Origin: Pseudoalteromonas espejiana DSM 9414
GTDB taxonomy: Bacteria > Pseudomonadota > Gammaproteobacteria > Enterobacterales > Alteromonadaceae
Length of the DNA stretch: 64,000 nucleotides
Assembly: GCF_002221525.1 (NCBI RefSeq)
Contig: NZ_CP011028.1
Coordinates: 2,243,001-2,307,000, forward strand
Direction of reading: 5' to 3'
A program made the position numbers and the translations under genes. This document shows positions 16,094 through 24,486 of the stretch, piece by piece. Position 1 is the stretch's first letter. Each line of letters opens with the position of its first letter. The notes under the pieces are model-generated. The model ran no database searches. It saw only the letters and a list, made by a program, of their open reading frames with translations, and was not told where the DNA came from.

Positions 16094-16216
16094 GCGCTAA
16101 GCTTGCTTGCGCGAGAAGCGCAGCTTCTAATTACTTATCTCTATGTACTTATTTTCACTTTAAATTACGAGCTTCGCTCGTCTCGTCAGCAGCTGTACGT
16201 CTACAAAAACACCGCG
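16094..16216. repeat. Family 2 hairpin repeat array, right part
   Basis: The second half of the interrupted unit (GCGCTAAGCTTGCTTGCGCG, GAAGCGCAGCTTC hairpin) is followed by the first half of a third unit starting near 16167 and ending by 16216, just before the msrA stop codon. It is the continuation of the array left of the insertion sequence. Confidence 0.82.
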
Positions 16217-16222
16217 TTAAAC

Positions 16223-16711
16223 TTACGATTTATACTTATACAATAACTCAAAAGGTATATGGCAATAGTCATCTGGGTGGTTAGTTAACCGGTCTTGGTG
16301 CTCTGCATCGCTTGGTACGTAATTAGTAAGCAGCTCTACCTGTACAACAATTTTTTCTGCATCACTGCGCTTATTTATATAATTGCTTGCTGCGTCTAAA
16401 TGGCTTTGATGTTTACTGTAAATAGCAGTGCGGTATTTAGGGCCTACGTCATCCCCTTGTTTATTAATACTGTATGGGTCAATAATTTCAAAAAAGTAGT
16501 CAAACAGCTTATTTAGGCTAACGGCGTTTAGGTCAAAAATTACCTTTACGCATTCGGCATAACCATCATAGTCGCCGTCTGTCGTTTTACTTGACCCATT
16601 AGCGCGCCCTGCCTGTGTACTAACAACGCCTGGTAAGTGTTTCATAAACTCTTGTACGCCCCACAGGCAGCCACCAGCAAAGTAAATAGTATGATGTTCT
16701 TTAGTATCCAT
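16223..16711 (-). CDS. msrA: Peptide-methionine (S)-S-oxide reductase
   Basis: A 162-aa MsrA. The catalytic cysteine lies in AGGCLWGVQEF (family GGCFWG), near residue 15; leucine replacing phenylalanine next to it is unusual. Other family blocks are GDYDGYAECVKVIFD, YFFEIIDPYSINKQGDDVGPKYRTAIY (given in two parts: FFEIIDPYSINKQGDD and GPKYRTAIY) and DDYCHIPFELL near the end. It repairs oxidised methionine in proteins using thioredoxin. The AGRANGS block replaces the usual Y-x-G-G motif, so this is a divergent member. It has no signal peptide. It is flanked by the repeat array and a divergent TonB receptor gene. Confidence 0.87.
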   Translation of the reverse strand: MDTKEHHTIYFAGGCLWGVQEFMKHLPGVVSTQAGRANGSSKTTDGDYDGYAECVKVIFDLNAVSLNKLFDYFFEIIDPYSINKQGDDVGPKYRTAIYSKHQSHLDAASNYINKRSDAEKIVVQVELLTNYVPSDAEHQDRLTNHPDDYCHIPFELLYKYKS

Positions 16712-16887
16712 TATAAATGTTACCTAATAAGTGAAGTGTAAATGGTTATCAAATGCAGTTATTAACAAATTAATGTACAATCGCGCACAAAATGACTGCT
16801 GTTATATTTAGCTATTTTATCATGCTCAAATGTGGGCTTTAAAATTAATTGTAACCGCAGCTACAAATAAAAAACGACGAGAAACAC

Positions 16888-18741
16888 ATGAATCGCACAC
16901 CACACATTATATTACCTGCCCTTTTATGTAGTGTTACCCCATTAACTTATGCTAATACGCTACCTGATGAGTCATCAATAGAGCAAATAACGGTTGAAGC
17001 CTCACCTACTGCGAATAAACTGCCTGTGGGTACATTTGACTCGCCTATTTCTAATTTAGAGTACGACCCACGTGTTGATCTTCAATCGCGTAATATGGCT
17101 GAGGCGCAAGCCGATGTAACTATTCGTGGTGGGATTTTTGAAAACACCGGTTTTAGAGTAGGAAGCGCTACCCTGCTTGACCCGCAATCTGGCCATTATT
17201 TTGCTGAAATACCTATTGCACCACAAATGCTAAGTGGCCCAGATATTTTAACCGGTGCTGATAACGCACTGTACGGTATGAACAGCTCTGTAGGTACGGT
17301 TTCGTTTGGTTGGAAACCAATTATTACTGGCGGTAGTGTATCGCTTGGTACTGGCACAAACGACTTTAACCTGCAAAGTATTCACGCTGCTAAAAACACA
17401 CAACTTGATAGCTTAGCTAACTATACCCTGGGCTTTGAAGGTGAGTATTCTCACTCGCAAAGTGATGGCACTATTGATAATGGCGATCATGACTTTTCGC
17501 GCGCCTCAGCACGCGTGCAATTAGCAAGCGAGCATAGCCAAACCGAATTATTTTATGGCTCGCAAGATAAGTTTTTTGGCTGGCCTAACTTATATACCCC
17601 TTTTGGCGTTAACGAAACTGAAGATCTAGAAACACGCCTTTGGATGCTTAATCACAAGCAAAACTACGCTGAAAACAGTCACTTTGAAGTATCGGCGTAT
17701 TACCGTACCCATGACGATCACTATATATACTCGCGCGAAAACCCTAGTGCATTTGAAGCTTTTCATAAAAGCGAGGTTAAATCGCTTGGACTTTCGGGTC
17801 GCCATGCACAAAGCAATGCACTGGCAATAAATTACTCAGCACAATTTATTGATGACTCGATTGAATCTACAACACTTGAAAACAACTTTACCTCACGAAA
17901 ATATTATAAGCTGAGCGTATTGCCCCAATACACTATGGCATTAAAAGCAAATCAACAGCTTACCTTTCGTTTAGGCGCTGCTTATGATGATACAAATCGC
18001 GATGATGCTGAAGTATCAGCTATTGGTGATATAACCTTAAACACCCAAAATAGTGACGGCACAGCGCAAAGTATTTATTTATCATACGCGCAGGCAAGCC
18101 AAGTTGCAGGCTACACAGCCATTGGCGGCAGCGATTCTGGCGGGTTATTTAGAAGTAACTACAACCTTGAGCGCGAAACTACTTCAAACTTAGAGCTAGG
18201 CTTATTACTAGAAGAGCAAAGCTGGCAGTTAAACTCGGCTATTTTTTATCGAAAAGATACTAACTTAACCGATTGGACCTTTAATTTTGACTCTACCTCT
18301 GCGCGCTTTGCAAACCCAGTTGATATTGATACTGCAGGGGTTGAATTTTTAGCGACTAAGCACTTTGATACAGCAAAACTTATTGCTAGCTACACCTATT
18401 TGCATAAATCAGAAAACTACGGCGCAGCCGATATTGATGCCAGTTTTTACGCGTTAAACTTTCCTGATCACCGTTTAACACTTGGCGCTGTGTACAACCC
18501 AACTGATATTTTAGAATTTAGAATTGATAACGAATGGCGTACACAACACAAAAACGCGCTTAGAAACGGCCACGACAATGCGTTATTTACCCAGCTAACA
18601 CTTAAAATAACCCCGCCTCAGTTAAGCAATTTATTTATTACTTTAGCGGCTGATAACTTATGGGATGAGTCGTTTGAAGAAATACCAGGTACACCAGGAC
18701 GCGGTGAGCAATATACGTTAAGCGCAACGTATAGCTGGTAA
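16888..18741 (+). CDS. TonB-dependent outer-membrane receptor
   Basis: A 617-aa outer-membrane receptor. The signal peptide ends LTYA (residue 22). A TonB-box-like stretch (EQITVEAS) lies near residues 32-40, followed by a plug domain with ADVTIRGG and GADNALYGMNSSVGTVSF. The remaining ~430 residues alternate polar and hydrophobic like beta strands and finish with a C-terminal aromatic, TLSATYSW, required for barrel assembly. Such receptors import siderophores, vitamin B12 or carbohydrates with energy from TonB-ExbBD; the ligand cannot be read. It is short for the class. No Fur-box-like palindrome is evident upstream. Confidence 0.87.
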   Translation: MNRTPHIILPALLCSVTPLTYANTLPDESSIEQITVEASPTANKLPVGTFDSPISNLEYDPRVDLQSRNMAEAQADVTIRGGIFENTGFRVGSATLLDPQSGHYFAEIPIAPQMLSGPDILTGADNALYGMNSSVGTVSFGWKPIITGGSVSLGTGTNDFNLQSIHAAKNTQLDSLANYTLGFEGEYSHSQSDGTIDNGDHDFSRASARVQLASEHSQTELFYGSQDKFFGWPNLYTPFGVNETEDLETRLWMLNHKQNYAENSHFEVSAYYRTHDDHYIYSRENPSAFEAFHKSEVKSLGLSGRHAQSNALAINYSAQFIDDSIESTTLENNFTSRKYYKLSVLPQYTMALKANQQLTFRLGAAYDDTNRDDAEVSAIGDITLNTQNSDGTAQSIYLSYAQASQVAGYTAIGGSDSGGLFRSNYNLERETTSNLELGLLLEEQSWQLNSAIFYRKDTNLTDWTFNFDSTSARFANPVDIDTAGVEFLATKHFDTAKLIASYTYLHKSENYGAADIDASFYALNFPDHRLTLGAVYNPTDILEFRIDNEWRTQHKNALRNGHDNALFTQLTLKITPPQLSNLFITLAADNLWDESFEEIPGTPGRGEQYTLSATYSW

Positions 18742-18749
18742 AATTAAAG

Positions 18750-18800
18750 CGGCGTTTACAAACTCAATTTATACTTTGATTTGTAAACGCTGTGTTTTTT
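18750..18800 (+). terminator. Terminator of the TonB receptor gene
   Basis: An 11-bp stem (GCGTTTACAAA, 18752-18762, with TTTGTAAACGC, 18780-18790) has a long AT-rich loop and is followed by TGTGTTTTTT. Confidence 0.75.
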
Positions 18801-18825
18801 ATAAAAGCGCTATTTTAGACAAAAA

Positions 18826-19062
18826 ATATTGTACAAAAAGAAGCGAATGAGGAGTAAATGAGAAAACACAAGCCAACTATTACTTAAAGTTAATCTCTTC
18901 CTCTAAAAGCACAGCGCCTCTTCCCCTCTTTGTGAATAAATCACTTTTACAGGCTTTGCCTGTCACGTAAACAAGCTTCACGTCTACAAAAACCGTATAT
19001 CTGCATATTTGCGGTAGACGCCGAGCTTGCTCGCGTGAAAAGCGCAGCTTTTAATTATTAAA
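18826..19062. repeat. Solo copy of family 1 hairpin repeat
   Basis: One ~240-bp unit of the family that forms the array at 331-1182. It contains the GAATGAGGAGTAAATGAG segment, CCTCTTTGTGAAT, stem A arms at 18964-18987 and 19014-19037, and the AAAAGCGCAGCTTTT hairpin. It is more diverged than the array copies (for example ACAAAAAGAAG in place of CACAAAGAGG). It fills most of the gap between the TonB receptor gene and the YkgJ-type gene. Confidence 0.85.
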
Positions 19063-19113
19063 AAATCACTAGGTAATAGATAAATGTAAATATATGTGTA
19101 TTAACCCCATAAG

Positions 19114-19377
19114 CTAAGTTAATTGCTCAAGCTCGGTTATAAGCGCTAAAGCCTCTGCATTAGTTGACCCACATATATCAAATGTGGCGCTAAAATCGCT
19201 ACATACTTTTGGGCGACTTTCATCGCCAAATAATTTACATAAATTACGCTCATCTAGCTGAATACAACGCTCTCCGGCTTTTTTGCCATTTGGCATCCCT
19301 GGGATTGGGGAGCTAATACTCGGTGCAATGCAACACGCACCGCAGCCTAAACGACACGTCATAGGCTCTGTTTTCAT
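19114..19377 (-). CDS. YkgJ-type cysteine-cluster protein
   Basis: An 87-aa protein with the N-terminal cluster C-RLG-C-GA-CC (residues 8-16) and later cysteines in GERCIQL, NLCKLFG, PKVCSDF and FDICGS. This layout matches the YkgJ/zinc-iron-chelating cysteine-cluster family, small proteins of unknown precise role thought to bind a metal through conserved cysteines. It is full length for the short subfamily. It is divergent from the efflux operon, with 169 bases between start codons. Metal identity and partner are unknown. Confidence 0.82.
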   Translation of the reverse strand: MKTEPMTCRLGCGACCIAPSISSPIPGMPNGKKAGERCIQLDERNLCKLFGDESRPKVCSDFSATFDICGSTNAEALALITELEQLT

Positions 19378-19546
19378 AATAACCTCAGTTAATAAAACTA
19401 TGCAATTTGCAGTGTATTTTCACCTATGCATAGTCAATTGTTTATTTGTAATACACACATGTAATGCTTTGTTACATCTTCAAACGCCTTGTAAACACTT
19501 TATTGCGTATTATTGCCTTGTCACCAAATATATGAAGGAATGCCTT

Positions 19547-20728
19547 GTGGCTACTAAAAAACAAATTTTACTACCAGTCGCGGTTTTAGCTGCCGGGATT
19601 GCACTCACAATTGGCCTTTCAGCAATGAAAACGCCACCAGAAGAAAAACCAGAGCAAGACACTCGCCCGCTGGTTGCGGCAAAAAGTGTAAACATTGATG
19701 CTATAACGCTTGATGTAAAATCGTACGGCGTTGTAAAACCTAAAGACCGTACCGAGCTGGTTGCTCAAGTAAGCGGGCAAGTTATTTCAGTAGCCGGGCA
19801 ATTTGTAGAAGGCGCGTTTGTTAAGCAAGGTGATATTTTAGCACGAATTGATCCAAATGATTACGAAGCCGATTTAATTGAGGCCCAAGCAGGCCTTGCA
19901 CAAGCAAGTTCAGCGCTCGAAATAGAACGCGCACAAGCCCACGTTGCTAAAGCCGAATGGGAACGTATTAAATCAGACTCAAGCGATTTTATCGCATCGG
20001 AGCTTTATTTACGCAAACCACAACTTGCTGAAAAAATGGCAAACTTTAAATCTGCTCAAGCCCGTGTAAAACGCACTAAACGTAATTTAGAACGTACTTA
20101 TATAAAAGCCCCATATGATGCAATTATAAATGAGCGCACTATTAGCTTAGGCTCGGTAGTAAGTGCAGGCAGTAAATTTGGTGAGCTTAGCGCGACCTCA
20201 GTTGCAGAGGTACGTTTACCAGTCGCAGATAAAGAGCTGCAGTATTTAAGCAATGGCGGTATTGGCGCACTGGTAACGCTTAACGCAGAATTTGCCGGCA
20301 AGCAAACTACGTGGCAAGCCAAAGTGGTACGTAGTGAAGGCGTTGTTGATCAAACCAGCCGTATGAGCTATTTAGTTGCGCAGTTACCTACCCCGTATGC
20401 TGATAACACTAAGCCACTTCGTTTTGGTTCGTACATTAACGCCACAATTGAAGGCCGAGCGCTCGATAACGCGATTATTGTTCCGCACCATTTAGTTAAA
20501 AATAACAAAATTGCTATTTTAAATGATAATCAAACCCTTAGCTTTAAAACGCTTAATATTGTACGTGAGCAAAATGGCATGGTAATAGCCGACCAAGGGT
20601 TAAATAATGGCGAGCAACTTATTACCTCTGCCCTTGAATACCCAACAGAAGGTATGGCGGTTAAGCTAGAAGGCATTGAGCCTAAAAGCGATGTAACGCA
20701 ATTAGCACTTAAAGAGGATACGCCATGA
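19547..20728 (+). CDS. RND efflux periplasmic adaptor (membrane fusion protein)
   Basis: A 393-aa membrane fusion protein. An N-terminal hydrophobic anchor (ILLPVAVLAAGIALTIGL) precedes a lipoyl half-motif (TELVAQVSGQVISVAGQFVEG..GDILARID, in pieces). A helical hairpin follows (about 100-155), then the second lipoyl half (RTYIKAPYDAIINERTISLGS) and a beta-barrel domain. It links the inner-membrane pump to an outer-membrane channel. I chose the GTG at 19547 because AAGGAA lies six bases upstream; an ATG at 19532 overlaps that site, and an in-frame start at 19283 runs through the divergent gene. Its stop overlaps the permease start (ATGA). Confidence 0.87.
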   Translation: MATKKQILLPVAVLAAGIALTIGLSAMKTPPEEKPEQDTRPLVAAKSVNIDAITLDVKSYGVVKPKDRTELVAQVSGQVISVAGQFVEGAFVKQGDILARIDPNDYEADLIEAQAGLAQASSALEIERAQAHVAKAEWERIKSDSSDFIASELYLRKPQLAEKMANFKSAQARVKRTKRNLERTYIKAPYDAIINERTISLGSVVSAGSKFGELSATSVAEVRLPVADKELQYLSNGGIGALVTLNAEFAGKQTTWQAKVVRSEGVVDQTSRMSYLVAQLPTPYADNTKPLRFGSYINATIEGRALDNAIIVPHHLVKNNKIAILNDNQTLSFKTLNIVREQNGMVIADQGLNNGEQLITSALEYPTEGMAVKLEGIEPKSDVTQLALKEDTP

Positions 20729-23700
20729 GTACCTCAGAAAAAGGCTTAATTGCTTGGTTTGCACGTAACCCTGTTGCGGCAAACCTAATTATGATTTTTA
20801 TACTTATTGGCGGGCTTTTAACGGCGCTGACAATTCGTAAACAGGCATTTCCGCAGTTTGAAAGTAACTGGGTGAGTATTGAAGCGGTATACCCAGGCGC
20901 AGCCCCGCAAGAGGTTGAAGAAGGCATAACTATAAAAATAGAAGAAAACCTTGAAGGTACCGAGGGTATAAAGCGTTTAATAACCTACTCTAACCGAGGT
21001 TATTCACAAGCATGGGTAGAAATAGAAGAAAAATACGACCTACAAGAAGCCCTAGACGAAATAAAAGCGCAAGTAGACTCTATTAATACCTTTCCGGCTG
21101 GGATGGAACGCCCCGTTATTCAACGTGAAAAATTTCAGCAAGAGGTAATGATCCTCGCGCTTTATGGCGACATGAGTTACTACCAGCTAAAAGAGCTAGG
21201 TAACGACATAAAAGATGAACTACTCGCCTTACCTGGCGTTAACTTAGTCGATTTTTACAGTGGCCTAGATTACGAAATAGGCATAGAAATAAGCCCCGAT
21301 AAATTACGTGAATACGGCCTTACATTTAGAGATGTATCAAGTGCGGTGCAAAACTTTTCTACCAATATGTCGGCAGGGCAAATTCGCTCTGACACAGGCT
21401 ATATTTCAATGCGTGTTGAAAAGCAGGCCTACCGTGGCGGCGAATTTGCAAAGCTTCCGCTTATAACGCTTGCCGATGGCGCACAAATTAATTTAGGCGA
21501 TGTAGCGACGATTAACGATGGCTTTGAAGAAGGCCTACTTTACTCTAAATATAATGGTAAAAATTCACTCTCGTTTGAAGTAGATGCCTCAAAAGATCAA
21601 GACATAACCGATGTAGCTAAAATTCTTAAAGGCTATATGGCAGAAAAACAGTCAAAACTTCCACAAGGCGTAAAGCTCTCACCTATTGTTGATTTAACTT
21701 ACTACCTTGAAGGTCGACTCGATATGATGATCGACAACATGGTATGGGGCGGTATTTTAGTAATGATAATACTGGCGCTGTTTTTACCGCTGCGTTTAGC
21801 ATTTTGGGTAATGATGGGCTTACCAGTGTCTTTTTTAGGTGCCTTTTTGTTTATGCCAATTGGCTTTTTAGACATCACCATAAACATGGTGTCGTTATTT
21901 GCCTTTATTATAGTACTCGGGATTGTGGTCGACGACGCCATCGTTGTGGGTGAATCGGCCAGTGCCGAAATTGAAAAACATGGCCATAGCCTTGATAACG
22001 TTATTCGTGGTGTTAAGCGCGTAGCGATGCCTGCAACCTTTGGGGTATTAACCACTATTGCAGCGTTTTTACCGCAAGCTATGGCATCAGGTCCTGGTGC
22101 TGCGTTTTCTAAGGCCATTGGTGTCGTTATTATTTTGTGTTTGATTTTCTCGTTAATCGAATCAAAGCTAATATTACCGGCGCATATTGCTGCTATGAAC
22201 CCGCGTAAACCAAACCCTAAAAACCCATTACATAAACTGCGTAATGTGGTTGATAGTGGCTTAAAACACTTTGTACAAAACTACTACACGCCTTTTATAG
22301 GCCATTGTATACATTATCGTTATACCGTAATTATAGGTTTTTTATGTATATTAATAGTGAGTGCAGGTATGTTTGCAGGCGGCTTAGTTAAGTTTGTGCC
22401 TAACCCTAAAATACCGCATGACTTTCCGCGTATTACACTTGAAATGAACCTTGCCTCTTCAGAGCAAGCAACGCTTGAAACCGCCCGTAAAATAGAAGAC
22501 GTTTTACTTAAAGTAGATAAAGAACTTGAAGAGCAATACGGCCAAAGCATGATACGCGATTTATCGGTAAGCTTACGTGGGCGTACTCAAGCAAACATTA
22601 TGGCTATTTTAGTAGAGCCACACTTGCGCCCTATTGACACTTTTGAATTAAGCGCGCTATGGCGTGAACAAATGCCACCGCTACCGGGTGTTAAAACGCT
22701 TAATATTCAAGATAATATTTTTAGTGGCGGACGTGATGACGGCGATGTAAGTTTTAGACTGCAAGGCAAAAATGCCGATGAGTTAAAAGAAGTAGCCGGT
22801 AAACTAAAAGCTAAATTGCAAAGCATGGAAGGTGTTGGCGATGTAAACGACTCACTACAAAGTGCTACCGACGAAGTACAGCTTGATTTAAAACCACTGG
22901 CCTACAGCATGGGGCTAACCCTTGCCGATGTTGCATCGCAAGTAAGCTTTAGTTACTACGGATTAGAAGCACAGCGTATTTTACGCGAAGGCGAAGAAAT
23001 TAAAGTAATGATTCGCTACCCAGAGAGCGAGCGCAACTCAATTAGTAATATTCAAAATGCGCGTATTATTACGCCAACCGGTGCAGAAGTGCCGTTAAGC
23101 GAAGTAGCCGAAGTTAGACTAGTAGATGGTGTAAACCGTATTCGCCGTGAAAACTCAAACCGTACCGTTAATGTATGGGCAGCGGTAAATACTGACCAAG
23201 TTGAACCGTTTGCTATTGCACAAGAGATTCGCGATACCTATTTACCTTCGCTGCTTAAAAGCTACCCAGGCGTTAAAAGTAATGTGGCAGGACGCGTACA
23301 AGAAGAAATGGACAGCGCCGATGAGCAGTTACGCGACTTTGCTATATCGCTGATGATAATATTTGCGTTATTAGCTATTCCGCTTCGCTCGTACTCGCAG
23401 CCGCTTATTATAATGTCGGTTATTCCATTTGGTGTAGTAGGTGCAATGTTTGGTCACGTAATATTAGGCATGACCATGAGCGGGCTGTCTATGTTTGGCA
23501 TTATTGCGGTAGCGGGCATTGTAGTAAACGACTCACTCGTAATGGTTGATTTTGTAAATAAAGCACGCGCAGAAGGTATGGCTGTAAAACAGGCCGTTAT
23601 GCAAGCAGGTGCTAAGCGCTTTAGAGCCATATTGCTTACCTCAATCACTACCTTTATTGGGGTAATGCCAATTATTTTGGAAACCAGCTTACAAGCTAAA

Positions 23701-23874
23701 ATAGTTATTCCAATGGCGGTATCGCTGGCCTTTGGTGTGCTATTTGCCACGGTAATTACCTTAATACTTATACCTTGCCAATACGTAGCACTAGAAGACG
23801 CTAAGCGCCTTACACGTAAACTACTTGGTAAATCGCAATCTGTAAGTGCTCAACCAACACCTACAAATAATTAA
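20725..23874 (+). CDS. RND family efflux permease (AcrB/HAE1-like)
   Basis: A 1,049-aa inner-membrane pump with the two-fold RND layout. TM1 lies near residues 15-33, then a large periplasmic loop, TM2-6 (about 335-480), a second TM and periplasmic loop, and TM8-12 at the C-terminus. The proton-relay region is FIIVLGIVVDDAIVVGESA, and its mirror in the second half is IIAVAGIVVNDSLVMVDFV. PGAAPQEVEEGITIKIEE is typical of this divergent branch. It exports drugs, detergents or metabolites by proton antiport with the upstream adaptor. No outer-membrane channel gene is adjacent, so a TolC-like protein encoded elsewhere is implied. Substrate unknown. Confidence 0.9.
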   Translation: MSTSEKGLIAWFARNPVAANLIMIFILIGGLLTALTIRKQAFPQFESNWVSIEAVYPGAAPQEVEEGITIKIEENLEGTEGIKRLITYSNRGYSQAWVEIEEKYDLQEALDEIKAQVDSINTFPAGMERPVIQREKFQQEVMILALYGDMSYYQLKELGNDIKDELLALPGVNLVDFYSGLDYEIGIEISPDKLREYGLTFRDVSSAVQNFSTNMSAGQIRSDTGYISMRVEKQAYRGGEFAKLPLITLADGAQINLGDVATINDGFEEGLLYSKYNGKNSLSFEVDASKDQDITDVAKILKGYMAEKQSKLPQGVKLSPIVDLTYYLEGRLDMMIDNMVWGGILVMIILALFLPLRLAFWVMMGLPVSFLGAFLFMPIGFLDITINMVSLFAFIIVLGIVVDDAIVVGESASAEIEKHGHSLDNVIRGVKRVAMPATFGVLTTIAAFLPQAMASGPGAAFSKAIGVVIILCLIFSLIESKLILPAHIAAMNPRKPNPKNPLHKLRNVVDSGLKHFVQNYYTPFIGHCIHYRYTVIIGFLCILIVSAGMFAGGLVKFVPNPKIPHDFPRITLEMNLASSEQATLETARKIEDVLLKVDKELEEQYGQSMIRDLSVSLRGRTQANIMAILVEPHLRPIDTFELSALWREQMPPLPGVKTLNIQDNIFSGGRDDGDVSFRLQGKNADELKEVAGKLKAKLQSMEGVGDVNDSLQSATDEVQLDLKPLAYSMGLTLADVASQVSFSYYGLEAQRILREGEEIKVMIRYPESERNSISNIQNARIITPTGAEVPLSEVAEVRLVDGVNRIRRENSNRTVNVWAAVNTDQVEPFAIAQEIRDTYLPSLLKSYPGVKSNVAGRVQEEMDSADEQLRDFAISLMIIFALLAIPLRSYSQPLIIMSVIPFGVVGAMFGHVILGMTMSGLSMFGIIAVAGIVVNDSLVMVDFVNKARAEGMAVKQAVMQAGAKRFRAILLTSITTFIGVMPIILETSLQAKIVIPMAVSLAFGVLFATVITLILIPCQYVALEDAKRLTRKLLGKSQSVSAQPTPTNN

Positions 23875-23891
23875 AAATTCTCTCCCAACCA

Positions 23892-23924
23892 AAAAAGCTC
23901 GGCCTAATACGCCGAGCTTTTATT
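23892..23924 (+). terminator. Terminator of the RND efflux operon
   Basis: The stem AAAGCTCGGC / GCCGAGCTTT with a 7-base loop is followed by TATTTG, shortly after the permease stop codon. Confidence 0.85.
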
Positions 23925-24132
23925 TGCCTGCATATTGCCCTGCATTATTAATAGTTTTTATAAAGTGTTTCAAATAAATTGTATGTAATTATTTTATGTT
24001 TATCAGCGTATTATGCGCCCTCAATTTAAAGCACCGCTAACGAGTAATAGCTTTATTGCTTAGCATTAGCTCACACCGCAATGGTTTTGAGCCGCTTAAT
24101 AGTTAAGTGCCCTCCACTTAGCTCTAATAATG

Positions 24133-24398
24133 AGGGCGTGTTGACCTTTGGCGTTTGAATTTGCAGCAGTATGTTTGGTTTTTAGGCAAGGCAGAGCCTA
24201 TGAAGTGTGGTTACTCCCCATAAATAGGCGATAACGTAGCATAAATGCCAAACATACGCTGCCCTTTGGGTTCTGCCTAGGGGCGATAAACTCTTTGTTG
24301 CTCGGTTTTTACTTAGCCCACTAGGTTACAAACCTCGCGCCGTGATTTGATCGCCCCTAGATTGAACAAATCTCAACCCGCAAAGATCAACACGCCCT
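24133..24398. mobile_element. MITE-like non-coding element with nested hairpins
   Basis: A 266-bp segment bounded by terminal inverted repeats AGGGCGTGTTGACCTTTG (left) and CAAAGATCAACACGCCCT (right), 17 of 18 paired. Inside, GCAGCAGTATGTTTGG (24163-24178) pairs with CCAAACATACGCTGC (24248-24262), and CTAGGGGCGAT (24277-24287) pairs perfectly with ATCGCCCCTAG (24350-24360). There is no coding frame of note. No target duplication is obvious. This is the shape of a miniature inverted-repeat element or a shortened insertion sequence. The remaining 23925-24132 is AT-rich, with no feature I can name. Confidence 0.7.
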
Positions 24399-24486
24399 AT
24401 ACACGTAAATTTTAAAACACCAAAATACACTGCTATTCGCTTAAAACGCCATGGCATGTAGTTTATTTATGCACCCGAGGAACTCT

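Noticed and set aside
16712..16887. Fur box upstream of the TonB receptor
   Set aside because: I looked for a GATAATGATAATCATTATC-like palindrome and found only general AT-richness.
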